From Lentinus brumalis (Eukaryota > Basidiomycota > Agaricomycetes > Polyporales > Polyporaceae), in NCBI GenBank assembly GCA_001792895.1, contig MARA01000075.1, positions 1-64,000 of the forward strand: a stretch of 64,000 nt of DNA, given 5' to 3'. A program made the translations under genes and the position numbers. Below, in pieces: positions 32,960 through 44,796 of the stretch; positions within the stretch are counted from its first letter, which is position 1; every line of letters starts with the position of its first letter. The notes under the pieces are model-generated. The model was not told the DNA's origin, did no database searches, and saw nothing but the letters and a program-made list of their open reading frames with translations.

Positions 32960-34048
32960 CTACCGCGGATGCAGCTTGGCGCGAATCGTTGCACGAACTG
33001 TCGGCTCGTGCAACGTGTACCCCCATGGCACATGTGCCCTGATCCGCTGGCGGAGGTCGGCCAGGGCGATGACATCCTCCATCCCGAGCCGATGGCCCTC
33101 CTCGAGCGTTAGGGCATCCTCGCGTATGCAGATGAGATAGTAGGCTTCCTCAAGCCAGCCGGGGATGTCGTACTCACGGGCGAGGACGAGGCGGTCCGTG
33201 GGGAACCGAGCCGGGAGAGACGTTCGATCGCCAATGCGCGGTGAGCTTCGAACTCGTATTTCGTGGCAAGCGCGAGTATGGAGATCCAGTCCTCGAGCGT
33301 GGTTAGGTCGCCTGTGACGACATTCCTGTGGCGGCGTATCAGTAAGGGAGACTGGGAATAATGGCAGGCGTGTTTGCTCAGCAGACCACGATACGTCGGT
33401 GGCGGCCCACTCAGCACTTCGAGTGGTGTCCTCTCATTCCCGACGTCCGAGGATATTTACCGCACCAAGTGCTTCGTACTGTCCCACCGGAAGTCCATGG
33501 CGCACTTCTTTGTGGATCTGCGCGGTGCGTGTAGGGCACTCTCCCGTGCAATCCTTTTCTTAGATCATCCGATGCCTCCACCATGCGGTGGGGTTCTCAG
33601 ACCCACCCACCGGCACATCGCGCAGCTCACCTGGGATAGAATAGCGACATGAACCGATCGAAGTCGACGGCACGCACTTCCGGGAGCACGATAGGATGCT
33701 CGTCCGACGTCCCCTCAGCTGGGCCGCTTCCTGGCCGCAGGGTGAACATGGTGGCGAAGACGAGGGAGTGTCGCTTCAGGAAGAACGCGTGGACCTTGAA
33801 GAGCGTCCCCTCGACCTGGCGATGTGCGGAGTCGATCGACCCATCCGCGTTGTAAATATCAAGCGGGTACGTACAAGGAACACGACCGCGCCCGGCTCGT
33901 CCTCGAAATACAGATGGGCATGTCGGGCACGGTCGGCACTGGCTGCAGGAACAGTGGGCGTACTAGCGGTCAGCGCGGGTCAGTACACGGCCCAGATTGT
34001 CATTGTGGGTGGGACGGCTGACCCGGCTGTGTCAGAGGCCGCCGACAT
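32960..34048 (-). CDS. BTB/POZ domain protein
   Basis: About four or five exons. The BTB fold is seen in AHLYFEDEPGAVVFL, then VEGTLFKVHAFFLKRHSLVFATMF, the insertion typical of basidiomycete BTB proteins, and VRAVDFDRFMSLFYP. The C-terminal half is LEDWISILALATKYEFEAHRALAIERL followed by REYDIPGWLEEAYYLI, EDALTLEEGHRLGMEDVI and HVPWGYTLHEPTVRATI, a conserved helical extension. The frame breaks at a G4 run (33200-33203) between IERLSRL and TDRLVLA; one extra base repairs it. Such proteins are numerous in this group and probably act as protein-interaction or Cul3-adaptor-like factors; the partner is unknown. The start at 34048 is the likeliest in-frame ATG. Confidence 0.75.
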
Positions 34049-35221
34049 GGTCGCATGCACTTGGCAGAGAGGAGACAAGGATGGCCGGGGGAGGCCGCAC
34101 AGGCGCGGCCGCACTACAGCAGCGCCTGCCGTGAAAGAAGCACAGACGACTTCTTGAACATCGGCGCCTACCGTACCTTCTGAGATCACTCCTGCTTTCT
34201 CTGGACACCACCACTCCCACACACCCACGTCGACGCCTCCGGAAAAAGCGAAAGTCCAGTGCATGCCGCCGAGCTAACGGAGTGGGGCGCTGCATGCAGG
34301 CTGGGCCTCGTTGCCTCGAGGCTATCATGTTATCGGACAGAACGGACACTGGCAATCCTCTATGCGAAGATGTTCCTCAACCAAACTTTTCGAGTAACTG
34401 GAACCCAATCTTAAATGAAGGTGTGCGGCCGCCTATGCAGGTAATCGACTGCCGTTTCTTCCGATGCCCCGGTCACTCAGTGTGGTTCTTTCAGCAGACT
34501 CAATGCGGCTTTCGCCGGCCGCCATGGGGCGTTCGCAGGAGGCTATAGCGTGGCGCAATCCACGGCCGGTCAATTTTCTGCGGAGTGAAGCTCATGACCG
34601 GAGAACACACTAAGTCACCGGCCCAGGGCATCGGAATGGAAGCTAGGGCGAAACAGGCCACTCCAAACGTCGGAAGTGGACATGCTCATTCGCCTCCACC
34701 TGGTCTGCCCGACTACTCCGCTGCGCATTGGTAAGGCAGGGGCACACAAATCGCGACCGAGCAAAGCTGCCTGCCATCCCCGAGGTGTGAGCCGATGTCT
34801 TGCCATCGGGCCCTGCAATTACTGAATGACGTGCCGCTCGTAAAACCCAGCGGCCCCGGCGTGGCTCTCGTGGCTCTCGTACGCTCCTGGTGGCGTACCG
34901 CTCGCGCGCGAAGCCTGATCGTGGCCCCATCTGATAGCAGTACGAACACCCCTTGGATGGCTAGCCTGACCAGCCCCATGAGTACCAGCGCGCTCGTTTG
35001 GGGGCAAACGTCACTCCGAGGCAATGACAATATCCGACTGCGTCAAGGATGGTCTCTTGATAACCGAACATCCGTTCGCGCGGCGCGCTCAGGGCACCTG
35101 CAGGTCTCTGCAGGCGCACCGGTCTCAGGGACCAATACAGTGGTCTTCCTCAGGTATAAGTACGAGCGTTCCGAGAGCGAGAGGGCAAGGTCCGCTCGAA
35201 GCCTCTGCGGCTACTATCACG
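34049..35221. other. Intergenic region upstream of the P450 gene
   Basis: 1.17 kb with no recognisable gene. A TATAAG box at 35155-35160 lies about 65 bp before the P450 start and is a plausible core promoter. Frames of up to 190 codons occur here but lack coding character. Confidence 0.45.
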
Positions 35222-37424
35222 ATGGTCTTCCAACTACCCGCTCATCATGCACTATTCACCGTCGTCGGCTCCGCATTTGTGAGTGCGGTCATCATGCTCT
35301 CTCTTATGAACCCGTCGCCCTGACCAGCTATCTAGATGGTGCATCTCATATTCAAACGATATGAACCTCATCGCGTAGCCGTGCATGCTCTGCTGCTGCT
35401 TGCAGTACCTTCTTTTCTCAGTGTGCTCTTGCTTGATCGCATGCCGGCTATCAAGGCACTCTCGGCGTCCCTCCTGACGTTTTGGACCGCACTGGTCTCC
35501 TCTGTAGCCCTCTATCGCCTGTCCCCCTGGCACCCACTGGCCCGCTACCCTGGTCCCGTTTCTCTCAGGTTGTCCAAGTTGTCCATGGCATGGATCTCCA
35601 GGGGCGGTAGACGTCACCTCTACACGCAGGAGCTTCATCGCCGCTACGGCGATATCGTCAGAGTTGGTGAGTGACCTCGTACGGGAACATGCTTTGTGAA
35701 CAGTCGCTCAGTAAAGAGACCGGCCGGTCATCAGGCCCGAACGAAGTCTCGGTCAGTAACGCCGCCGCTATCCATCCTCTCATGGGAACATCGGGGTTGC
35801 ACAAGGGTCCCCGTGAGTGCCGACTGCGACTTCTCGCCGATCGATACAGCGTGCTGATTTCTAACGCGGTCGCAGAATGGGAAGCTCGGACTGCCACGCA
35901 GAGTGTCCTTCCTCTTATCGCCATCGGCGACCCGAAAGAGCACCTGCGTCGCCGGAAGCCATGGAACCGCGCCCTAAATGTGGCCAGCCTGAAGGACTTC
36001 GAACCCTTTGTGGCACACCGCGCAGAGCAGCTCGTCAGCCGCCTCGCATCACAGAAGGAGACGACCAACCTGGCGCGGTGGTTTGGGTGGTTCACGTACG
36101 TGCAGCAGATCGAGGTTACCGGACTGTGGCATGCTGACGAGACTGCTTGATAGGTATGACTTGATGAGCGACATGGCGTGAGTTCGACAGAATCCAAAAT
36201 AAATGACCGATACTCAACGCTTCCATGGCTTTCTAGGTTCGGCGGCGGGTCTGAAATGATGCTCAACGGAGACGATGGCAGCGTTTGGCCCTTGCTCGAG
36301 ATTGGCCTCCTGTAAGTTGCCCCGGTCACGGTATCTCGGCCGGCTTGTCTGACATCGCGGGGAATAGAAACTCAGACACTTATGGTCATCTCCCATGGAT
36401 GGCAGACTACATCCGCGCCGTGCCTAGTCTCGGCACGAATATGAAGCAGATGCGGAGCTTCTGCATCCAGCGCACCGAGGAGCGTATCAAACTAGGTAAC
36501 ACGTCCCGCAAGGACCTGTTCTACTACCTGGTGAGGTTTACACCGCTAGTTTATGCCCGAAGCGAATGTTGAAACGGGGGTGACAGAACAACGAAGATGG
36601 GGCCGAGCCGACTCCGCCTGTCCCTGAGGTCACAGCTGACGGAACGCTGGCTATCGTCGCGGGCTCAGACACCACGTCAAGCGTGCTCTCGAACGTCTTC
36701 TATTGCCTCCTCACGCACCCAGAGGCATACGCCCGCCTGCGAGCCGAGGTTGATTCTTACTACCCCCGGGAGAAGACGCCCTCAACACGAAGCATCACGC
36801 CGATATGCCTTATCTGAACGCGGTGATGTATGTTCCCCGGCAGTCTAGCTAGAGGAGACACCTTCTGACCAGCAGTGCAGCAATGAGACCATGCGTCTCT
36901 TCCCACCAGTGACGGATGGAAGCCAGCGCATCGTGCCGACAGGTAGCGGCGGAAGGATCATCGGAGACAGGTCAGTCCTCCGTACTGACTTACTTCCGAG
37001 TGCCTGCCAGGTTGTCTCACATGCTAGTCTACAGCTACCTTCCGGAGGGCACCATCACGACGGTGCACATGTACAGCATCCAACGGGACGCTCGCAATTT
37101 CGCCCCCTGCCAGACAGCTTCTGGCCCGAGCGGTGGTTGCATGCTGCAGAGGGCGCGAGGAGCGTGATAGGCATGAAGCTTGTCCACAATCCAACGGCGT
37201 TCTTCCCGTTCTCATACGGACCCGGGAACTGCGCTGGGAAGGGATTGGCGCTCCAGGAGATGCGCATGGTCGTGAGTGCCATGATGCAGAAGCTGGAGCT
37301 AAGTCTAGCGGCAGGTTTCGACGCTGTCGCCTACGAGAACGATATGCACGACTATCTCATACTGAGTCGGCCGCCACTGCCTGTAGTTGTCAAGCAGCGA
37401 AAGGTCTGTACTGCTGGAGCTTAA
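35222..37424 (+). CDS. Cytochrome P450, CYP5150-like
   Basis: About ten exons. Exon 1 (from ATG 35222, VFQLPAHHALFTVVG) and exon 2 give two N-terminal hydrophobic segments, then the Pro-rich hinge PWHPLARYPGP. Further landmarks: GDIVRVG, PKEHLRRRKPWNRA (C-helix), I-helix AGSDTTSS, K-helix ETMR, PERW region and the heme loop FSYGPGNCAGKG with the ligand Cys. Two frame breaks occur, at C5 runs 36763-36767 and 37103-37107; in each a sixth C restores the family sequence. An ER-bound monooxygenase; families of this kind are strongly expanded in white-rot fungi and linked to xenobiotic and wood-aromatic oxidation, but the substrate cannot be read from the sequence. Confidence 0.85.
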
Positions 37425-37761
37425 TGTAGCATATCCCTGCTTGTAACCGTAGCGATGTCTGGACTGCGACTAGTATATTCCACTGTACATGATTACATGT
37501 TAATTGATTCTACATATGCCTTTGCCCGCACTTCCATGGCAGACTAAGAGTCACAGAAACGAAAGTGAGCAAACTCCGGGTCAGCGTCAGCGCGACGCGA
37601 CGCGTTGGGGTCACGTGGTGCGTTGACTGGATCGGGGGAGACGTGGTGCTCCGAGAGGAGGTCCAAGAGGCCTTTCTAAGGCAGATATCGAACATTGTCG
37701 CCACTATTACCAGCATTTACTCGCACAACCGCCCTCCCCACGTTGTCACAGACCCGGCACG
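37425..37761. other. Intergenic, no gene seen
   Basis: About 340 bp between tandem genes on the plus strand, holding the P450 3' UTR and the promoter of the bromodomain gene. Confidence 0.4.
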
Positions 37762-40119
37762 ATGTCGAAGAGAGAGGCAAGGAGCATCGCGGCGGCAGGC
37801 GTGGATATCGACGCACCGCGCGCCAAACGTCGGAAGGAGGCACCAGCCACGAGCAACCCAGCTTCCGATGGCAAGCATGCCGCCGAGACCACAGGCGCGA
37901 ACGGAGCCACGCAGGACCCCGCAGCGATTGGAACCACACCGGCGGAGGACAGGGAGACGGTGAGGGAGAAGGGGCTGCAGCTGTGGACGACGTTGAAGGA
38001 TGCGGTCAACAAGGAGTGCGTGATTTATCTGCCTTGCATCCCGCATTTGACCTCAGACTTCCGTTCGCCGCTTCCTTACCGCCCACTGCCATGTCCCCGC
38101 GCTCGCTATGCATCGTCTCTCGACTCCAGGGGCGCGATTGCATCGTTTCAGTTCATGCGGCTTCCGTCCAAACGACAATATCCAGACTACTATGTCTTGA
38201 TCAAGCACCCCATAGCTCTCGAAGATATCAAGAACAAGCTTGAGGCGAGGGAATACACTTCTCTGGAGGATGTTAAACATGACTTCGAGACGTGCTTCCG
38301 CAATGCGAAACGTTACAACATGAAGGAGAGTCAGATATTCAAGGACGCCAAATTCTTGCATGTACGTTCAGTCGATCCGCTGCACTCGACGACATCTTTG
38401 CTCGGATCGCTCACGCCACATGTGGTATCCAGAAATTGGCCGCCAAGACGTACAGTCGGATTACTGGGACGAAGGAGGTGGATGGTGATGGGTCGGACGA
38501 TGAAGAGAAGAAGAAGAAGCCTACTCTCCACCGCCTCTTGAAGACAAGGCTTCAGAAATTGGTCGCCAAGACAGACGATACGTGTGTACTCCACTACACC
38601 ATGACCTCGTCCCGCAGGTTGCTCAAACAAGTATTTCCAGCGGACGTGTTCTATCTGACTTGTTCATGGAACTCCCGAGCAAGAAATCCTGGCCAATATA
38701 CTACACTCTCATCAAGAAGCCCCAATGTCTGCAGAACGTCTTCGTGCGCATAACGAATTGACATGCGCTTGTGCTCCCATGACTGACCGATTGGTATACA
38801 GAACAAACTCAAGCGAAAGGAGTACCCTCAACCTGTAGACTTTGCGAACGATGTGGAGCTTGTGTTCTCGAATGCGCTTGAGTTCAATCAAGAGCATACG
38901 CAGATTTGGGAAGATGCAGTAGCATTACGGGTGCGATTTTTTGATTATATTCACTCTGCAACGGCGTGTCTAACATACATTCTAGGAATACTTCAGGAAG
39001 CTGATGTCCGACCTTCCTGAACCGTACACGATACCTGCATACGCCAACTCTGGAGAGCACCCAACGAAGATCAAGCTGAGGGTCCCCCATGCACCCGCCG
39101 CACAACCTCAACCGATCGTCGCACCGGCACCTTCTCTTCCCTCTTCCAACTCCATCGTTGTACGCGGGTACCATGCGGCGTCTACCTCGACGCCAGTACC
39201 CCCGAAGAAGGTCACCCTACCGGCTGCCACTTCTCGCCCCGCAAACACCGTTAAGTCGCCGTCTGTCACCCCGGTGATCTCACCTACGCCTGTGCCTCCA
39301 TCTGCACAAGCTTCTTCTTCTCTTAACGTCATTAGTCCTCCGGCACCTGCCCCGATAACTGCTGCAGCGCCAGCCACCGCGCCACAGGGACAGCAACCCG
39401 TGCATGTGGCCACCTTCAGGCCGAATACCTTCGCATACAACCACACAGGCGCGACCAACGGCGCCCCGTACAACGCGGGCGCTGCGTCTCAGCCACCATC
39501 CGCTCCGCCGAAGGCGCATTCTATATCACCGGCTATTACGAGCACGAGCGCTGTCGCGGCAGCCCCTTCTGCGCTGGTGCACGTCCCTGCAGTCGCGGTG
39601 ACGCGGCCGTCGCCACCAGCTGTTATCCAGTACGCACACCCACTCCAGCATGCGGTCGTGACCACGATGCCGCACTGCCGGAGACTTGTCTTAGATCAGG
39701 CCGAAGGAGTCCGGTCGTGGGCAATGCGGCTGAGCGCGAGTGAGACTGCGGTCCTCGTGTCGGAGGTCACTTTCCTCGGGCGCCCCGCTGGCGCTGAAGA
39801 GGATGAGAGCAGCAGCGACGAAGAGCCTCACCAACAAGAGGAAGAGGAGGAAGAAGAGGCAGAGGCGACACCGAAGAAGAGGGGACCCGGAAGGCCGCGC
39901 AAACGAGGGAGACCGCCGAAGGCCGTGACTAAGAAGGCCAAGACCAAGGTCCCGGAGACACAGCAGGGCCCGTTACAGGTCAAGTTGAACGGCACTCTGT
40001 TGAACGCCAAAGAGGGCGATACTTGGGAGGTGCAAGTGCCATATGGTATGAGCATCTTGGAGCTCGGCGAGCAGGGCGGGATGGTGTGGAAGGTATACTT
40101 GGACAGAACCACATTCTAA
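37762..40119 (+). CDS. Double bromodomain protein, RSC4-like chromatin remodelling subunit
   Basis: About six exons. A basic N-terminus (RAKRRK) precedes bromodomain 1 (PSKRQYPDYYVLIKHP, then YTSLEDVKHDFETCFRNA with the acetyl-lysine-binding NA/YN segment) and bromodomain 2 (PSKKSWPIYYTLIKKP, then FANDVELVFSNALEFN). The last exon has a long Pro/Ala/Ser-rich region, an acidic patch, and two AT-hook cores (RGPGRPRK and RGRPPK near 39885-39925), ending in a conserved domain (LNGTLLNAKEGDTWEV, GGMVWKVYLDR). Domain order and the C-terminal block match RSC1/2/4-type subunits of SWI/SNF-class remodellers, acting in the nucleus on acetylated histone tails. Frame is intact. Confidence 0.8.
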
Positions 40120-40277
40120 CTTCTAATCTCTCCCACTCCTTCGCTCGTGATGTTCGCTTGAACTTTGTCCAAGCTGGCTTCTTCAGCAGGTAGACTGTGT
40201 ACAGATATTATGATATGTATATTTAATGGGTGGTATAGTCTCTAGTGTCCTCAAAACAGCACGCAGTCCATGATAAG

Positions 40278-42247
40278 CTAAGATCTAGTACGCCACATCT
40301 CGACCTTCTCCGCCAAGGGGATGTATTCGTCCTCTTCCGCCCCACTTTCAGGCTCGCTCGGCGGCTCTGGAACATATAGCTGATACCGTCCAGGTTCCGT
40401 CGTGCGGTCCTCGACGTACCGCCGCAAGAGGTCCTCCCTGTGTATGGGCCGCACCTCATACCCTTCAGAGCCTCTCCGGACGAACTCACGCGGCCGGCCT
40501 ACGTGCTCGTATTCATCGTCGTCGTCAGATCCGGAGTCCGGGGAATAGGTATCGTGGCTCTCCTGCCTGCCGTAGGCAGGGTGGTAAGGAGGCACGGCCG
40601 CGTACGGACCCTCGGCTGCCTTGGGCTGGGCAGACCGGCGCCGGCGGGTGCCGGTGGGCTGAAGCTCCGGGTTGAGCGTCTCATTCTCGTACGTCCAAGG
40701 CGAGGATGGTAGCTGGAATTGATGGTTTCTGTCTCCGTCGGGGTATATGTATGCGTCGGGGTCCTTGGGAGGCCACTCTTCGCCTGAATCTGGCGTGAAA
40801 CGTGTCAGCACAGAGATAATAAGGGGAAAAGGTGCAAGAAGCGGCATGTAGAAGACGGCTAGGGAGAAGGCTAGGAAGACAAAAGACTGCATGAGTGCTT
40901 ACTTCGTGACATTATCGTGAGGCTGCACACCTGCGTCCCGGTGAACCCTCAGGTCTCTTCGTCATGGTTCGGGCAAATAGTCGCCGTCCACACCATACAT
41001 GTCGTCTTCCCCGCCGTCGTTTCTCCGCATCGCGAATTCGACCCACTTACCATCTCCTTCAGCGAGGGGATACTTCAGTCCATTGCCGGGGGGACAGTGG
41101 GACAGCACCACATGAGAGGATTGGGTCCGAGAACGGACTCGATGTTTCGTCGCACGCCCAAGTTATACGGGAACTTGACCTGTTGCACGAATGACGGTGG
41201 GCGAGGGTCACAAACACCAAGGACCAAGGACATACCTCATGTATCCTGCCACGTCTGACAAGCGTTGCGACCTTGTCTTTCTCCCACCCTTCGATAGTCG
41301 TGCTGTTGCCCATCAGGGAATAGAAGTGGTAGAGACTAGCAGGCGCTGGTTAGTAGAGGAGGGCTGTTGAAATGATGTGTATGCTGACCTGAATATGCCG
41401 ACGGAAAGCAATACAGGTATGCATGTAGCAAAGTTGAGCACGATAAATATCAGCTCGCGCCCACTGGGTTCATCCTGGGAGTCAACTTCAGCTGGAAATG
41501 TAAGTCGGTCGAACCGAGCTGACTTACCCAGTAAGTGGTGCTATTCATTACACGTTTGCTGAGCATGACGACATGATAGGTGCACGCTAAGTCCACATAG
41601 AATAGGAAGCGGATGAAGTGGCCGTAGTTGAAGTGGCCGACGCAGTTGTTGACCCATGGACAGTGATGGTCTAGAGAGCGAATTAAGAAGGTTCTTCTCT
41701 ATGCTGCAAGCAAGAGTGCACGTACCCATGCGCAGTACACATCTATCATCAGTTGCATGAGCTACTCAACCTGCACCGTAAGGAGGAAGGGACATACCGC
41801 TTGCACTGCCTACAATGGTGTGCCCGAGGCGGCTTGTAGTTCTCGCAGGTCCGGCAATATCGCGGTCCTCTGGTCAACTTCTTAACTTCATAACCGTCGT
41901 CATCATTAACGTCCGGCCGCTGAGGGTCAAGGTTCACATAATGCTCCTGTGATTCCGAGCAATGCACGTACCCATGTGTACGGAACGCTTCCAGGGTCTG
42001 TAATCACACAAAGTCTATAATTCCATAGCAACAAGCCCACCAGAATGCTACAGACACAGTCAGACAAAAAAGCCGCTCATAGCATGAACAGCGGCACTCA
42101 CTTGAATGGTACGAGGAGCTCAAGCAGCTCAACAGAGAGTACCCGTCCATACCATGGCCATATTACGAATATTTGTGACGAATAGGCAATGAACGAGATG
42201 AGACACGTTGTAAAGAACACAAACAGCCGTCCAGTAAGTCGACCCAT
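40278..42247 (-). CDS. DHHC palmitoyltransferase, PFA4-like
   Basis: About eight exons. The N-terminus has two membrane segments ([20 protein letters not shown], then [10 protein letters not shown]). The cysteine-rich domain shows [20 protein letters not shown] and, after short exons, [15 protein letters not shown] with the catalytic DHHC Cys, followed by [16 protein letters not shown] (third TM) and another membrane exon. The long last exon is acidic and Pro-rich with PSPDSG-like and [12 protein letters not shown] segments; it matches the extended cytosolic tail of PFA4-type enzymes. It would S-acylate membrane proteins at the ER (yeast Pfa4 acts on chitin synthase Chs3; this is family knowledge, not shown here). 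Start at 42247 is the first in-frame ATG giving TM1. Confidence 0.8.
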
Positions 42248-42393
42248 GCGAAACCAAGACCCAGCGAGTGAAGGGGAGAGCGAGACCAGTGCCGGAGGAG
42301 TCGTGTGTAAGCCCAGAGTGCTGCCCGAGAGACGCGCGCCTCTGCCGCCTGCATTTCCGTCCAGCACACCGAGGACGACGCTTCGACTTCTCC

Positions 42394-43312
42394 ATGCTTT
42401 GCCGTCTCTCGTCGTCTCTGCCGTCTGCGACGGCTTCTCTGGCAAGGAGCGCGACCTTGCACGTCCAGAGGGCACCGGCATGTATCCGGTTCAACTCCTC
42501 TGAGGTAGCTCAGTCCTCTGAGGTTGCCCAGTCCTCTGAGGTAGCCCAGTCCTCTGAGGTAGCCCAGTCCTCTGAGGTAGCTCAGTCCACGGAGTCTAGC
42601 GAGCCCAAGAAGCGCGGCGTTCCTCTTGCGCTGAACTTGGGAGATATCAACATTCGCAGTACGTGCATATCTCCTTCTGACCACGATTTGAGCTCACGCT
42701 ATGCTAGGTCGTCGCCCGGATAACCAGACTCATGGTGGACAACGACGAGAGGGCGGGAACCCGCGCAGCCAGCAACACCAAAATACTGCTCCCCGTGACC
42801 GCCAGCCTCGTCCCTATGACCACCAGCCCGGTCGCGCTCCTGCAGAGCATTCCCAACAACGCCGCCCGCGAGATGGTCAGCGACATGCGCGCGCCCCGCG
42901 GGATGGGGACGCTCAAGACAGCAGAGGAGTTGCGAATAAGACCACGTCGCAAAAGCCAGCGGAGCGGTCGGCAGTAGTCATCCCCAAACCAGCAGAGATA
43001 GAATTGGGCAACCTTGACGCGCTGTTTGGTGCTCCCACATCCCCCTTGTCATCACAAGCCGTCTCTACGGCCCCCCGCAAGGACGTCACGCCGTCGCAGG
43101 CTCGCGTACAACTCCTCCTAGAGAAGACGGCCGGAGACTACTCTCGCTACGTCCCTCGATCATTCCCCACCACCGACGTCAGGAAACTCGGACCAGTCAA
43201 GCTTGGAGAGTTCGTGCTGTCGCGCAAGAGAGATGCCGGGTTGACTGCCCGCCAGAACGTCATGACTGTGATTGAGAAGTTCGCCGGCGGGAAGGGAGTG
43301 CGGGCGTCATAG
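42394..43312 (+). CDS. Predicted mitochondrial protein with SSEVAQ repeats
   Basis: Two exons. The N-terminus [18 protein letters not shown] is Arg/Ser-rich and amphipathic, a likely mitochondrial presequence, followed by an 18-bp repeat coding SSEVAQ five times (42496-42585). The middle is Arg/Gln/Pro-rich and disordered. The conserved C-terminal 110 residues hold [31 protein letters not shown] and [20 protein letters not shown] do not recognise the family; a mitoribosome- or RNA-associated role would fit the charge pattern but is speculation. Gene is divergent from the DHHC gene with overlapping upstream region. Confidence 0.6.
42496..42585 (+). repeat. 18-bp minisatellite, five units
   Basis: Unit TCCTCTGAGGTAGCCCAG repeated five times with one or two substitutions, in frame within the mitochondrial-type gene. 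Confidence 0.95.
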
Positions 43313-43345
43313 ATGGTAGAGTACTATAGTGCTTTATATATGTCC

Positions 43346-44390
43346 TCAATACGATATGTCAATCACGTCCTTCTCGTCATACGTCGTCTTCCTGCGTTTG
43401 GCAGCGGGTCCAGCAATTACATCTCCTTGCCGAACTCCCCGCTGCTCGCCGCTGCGGCTGGGAGCACCCTGAGGCTTGGGCTCACAGAACATGTAGACGT
43501 CCGGTAACATCCCTGGTGCAGTTGCCGTTTGCGCCACACGTACGTTCTGTGCACGCGGGATCGTCGATGCGGTGCTTGCGGGAGCGTTGGGCTCTTGCAG
43601 GGATGCCAGGATTGATGTATAGTCTTCCTCGAGTACTGTTTGCAGCTCTGCTTCCTCCTGGCTGATCGCTTTCAGGAGTTCCAGCCCTATCAAACGATTG
43701 CGGGACCATTGCAACGCGTCTGCGATCCTTCCGTCTTTCCTGACCTAGTGATTAGTCAAAACCTCAACTCAGGGTACGCGTCATGATTCACTACTGACCT
43801 CCACTCCATGTGGTTCCCCGTTACCCCGAGATTGGTGGGCCTTCCAGTCAGCAGCAAAGCGCGCATGTTTGCCCAAATGTGCAATGACGTGGTCTCGGTT
43901 CTGTTTACCTATGCGGCCCGTCCAGACTTCTTCGGAAGTATGCAGTAAAAAGTCACGAGCGGCCTTGCAGTGCTTGCAGGAGCATTTCCAATCCGCGAGG
44001 GCGGTGAGGGGCCGGAATGCCTCGTCTGTGGGACGCGGAACAATGACCTTCTCCGTCCAATGGCGCATGATGGCGCGGAGCGTCGGTGCGAAGTTGGGGG
44101 ATTCGGCTGATAGCTTGTGTGTGGCGAGCGAGGAGCAGATGGAACGTAACAATATGGCCAGCTGAGTCTGCACATATGACTTGTCGAGTACCGGAGGATT
44201 GAGCAACGGTTGGAAGAGGAGGCTGCATGCTTCGGGCATGTCGAAGCTGACGGTATATGCTACGGCTTCCGTAGAGTTCAATGGCTGTTGTGTAGTCGCG
44301 AACCATTTTTTGAGAAGCGATAGCGTAACGGAGTCGGGGATAGGACCCGGTGAGATGTCGGGTGGATTGAAACGGATTGACGCGTAAGAT
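43346..44390 (-). pseudogene. C-terminal part of a probable 2OG-dioxygenase-family protein, 5' truncated
   Basis: Two exons: 44390-43781 (SLLKKWFATTQQPLNSTEAV, then a Cys pair block WKCSCKHCKAARDFL and NRDHVIAHLGKHA) and 43740-43346 (DGRIADALQWSRNRLIGLELL to the C-terminus, ending in a basic KRRKTT stretch). The Cys-pair plus charged-helix pattern resembles the tail of the large basidiomycete proteins that start with a 2OG-Fe(II) dioxygenase domain. No start codon context is found; upstream the sequence becomes the TACG-rich block at 44.39-44.72 kb. The oxygenase core itself is not present in the window. Confidence 0.4.
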
Positions 44391-44720
44391 GCCGTACGAA
44401 TATCGTACGTTACAAGATCATACGGATGTCCGGTCTATGTACGGATGAACCGTACGCTCCCGTAACCACAGGTCGGGACATTGTACGGGCCAGGCCGCCC
44501 GGTATGTAGACGATCGTATACCCTTGTATGGGACCGTAAACTATCGTACACGCGCGTTCGCCTGTCTGTCCGGGGGATCATACGGTATATTACGGGGCAG
44601 TACGGTATTTATACAGAATCGTACATGGACTTTACGGCGTAATGGTATGAATCCGGGTCCTTTCGTACTGATGCGCTATGGACGGCCCACGCTGGAGCCA
44701 TCTCACTAAGAGTCCTACGT
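44390..44720. repeat. TACG/CGTA-rich block
   Basis: Within about 330 bp the tetramers TACG or CGTA occur at least 17 times, often as GTACGG, ATACGG or CGTACG in both orientations, far above chance. Such dense short direct and inverted motifs are typical of subterminal regions of DNA transposons. It lies at the point where the upstream gene is cut. Confidence 0.6.
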
Positions 44721-44796
44721 GAGAATGCAAGTCAGTGGGGGCCCGCGGCACGAAATCCTGCAGTATGTACGCACCATGGCAAGAGGAAATGTACTT

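Noticed and set aside
34795..35364. 190-codon plus-strand frame upstream of the P450 gene
   Set aside because: It overlaps the first P450 exon in another frame and has no coding character.
35222..37424. P450 as a pseudogene
   Set aside because: All key motifs and splice sites are intact; the two frame breaks match the window-wide pattern of one missing base in C runs.
42496..42585. Direct repeats as a CRISPR array
   Set aside because: Repeats are 18 bp with no spacers, in frame in a eukaryotic gene.
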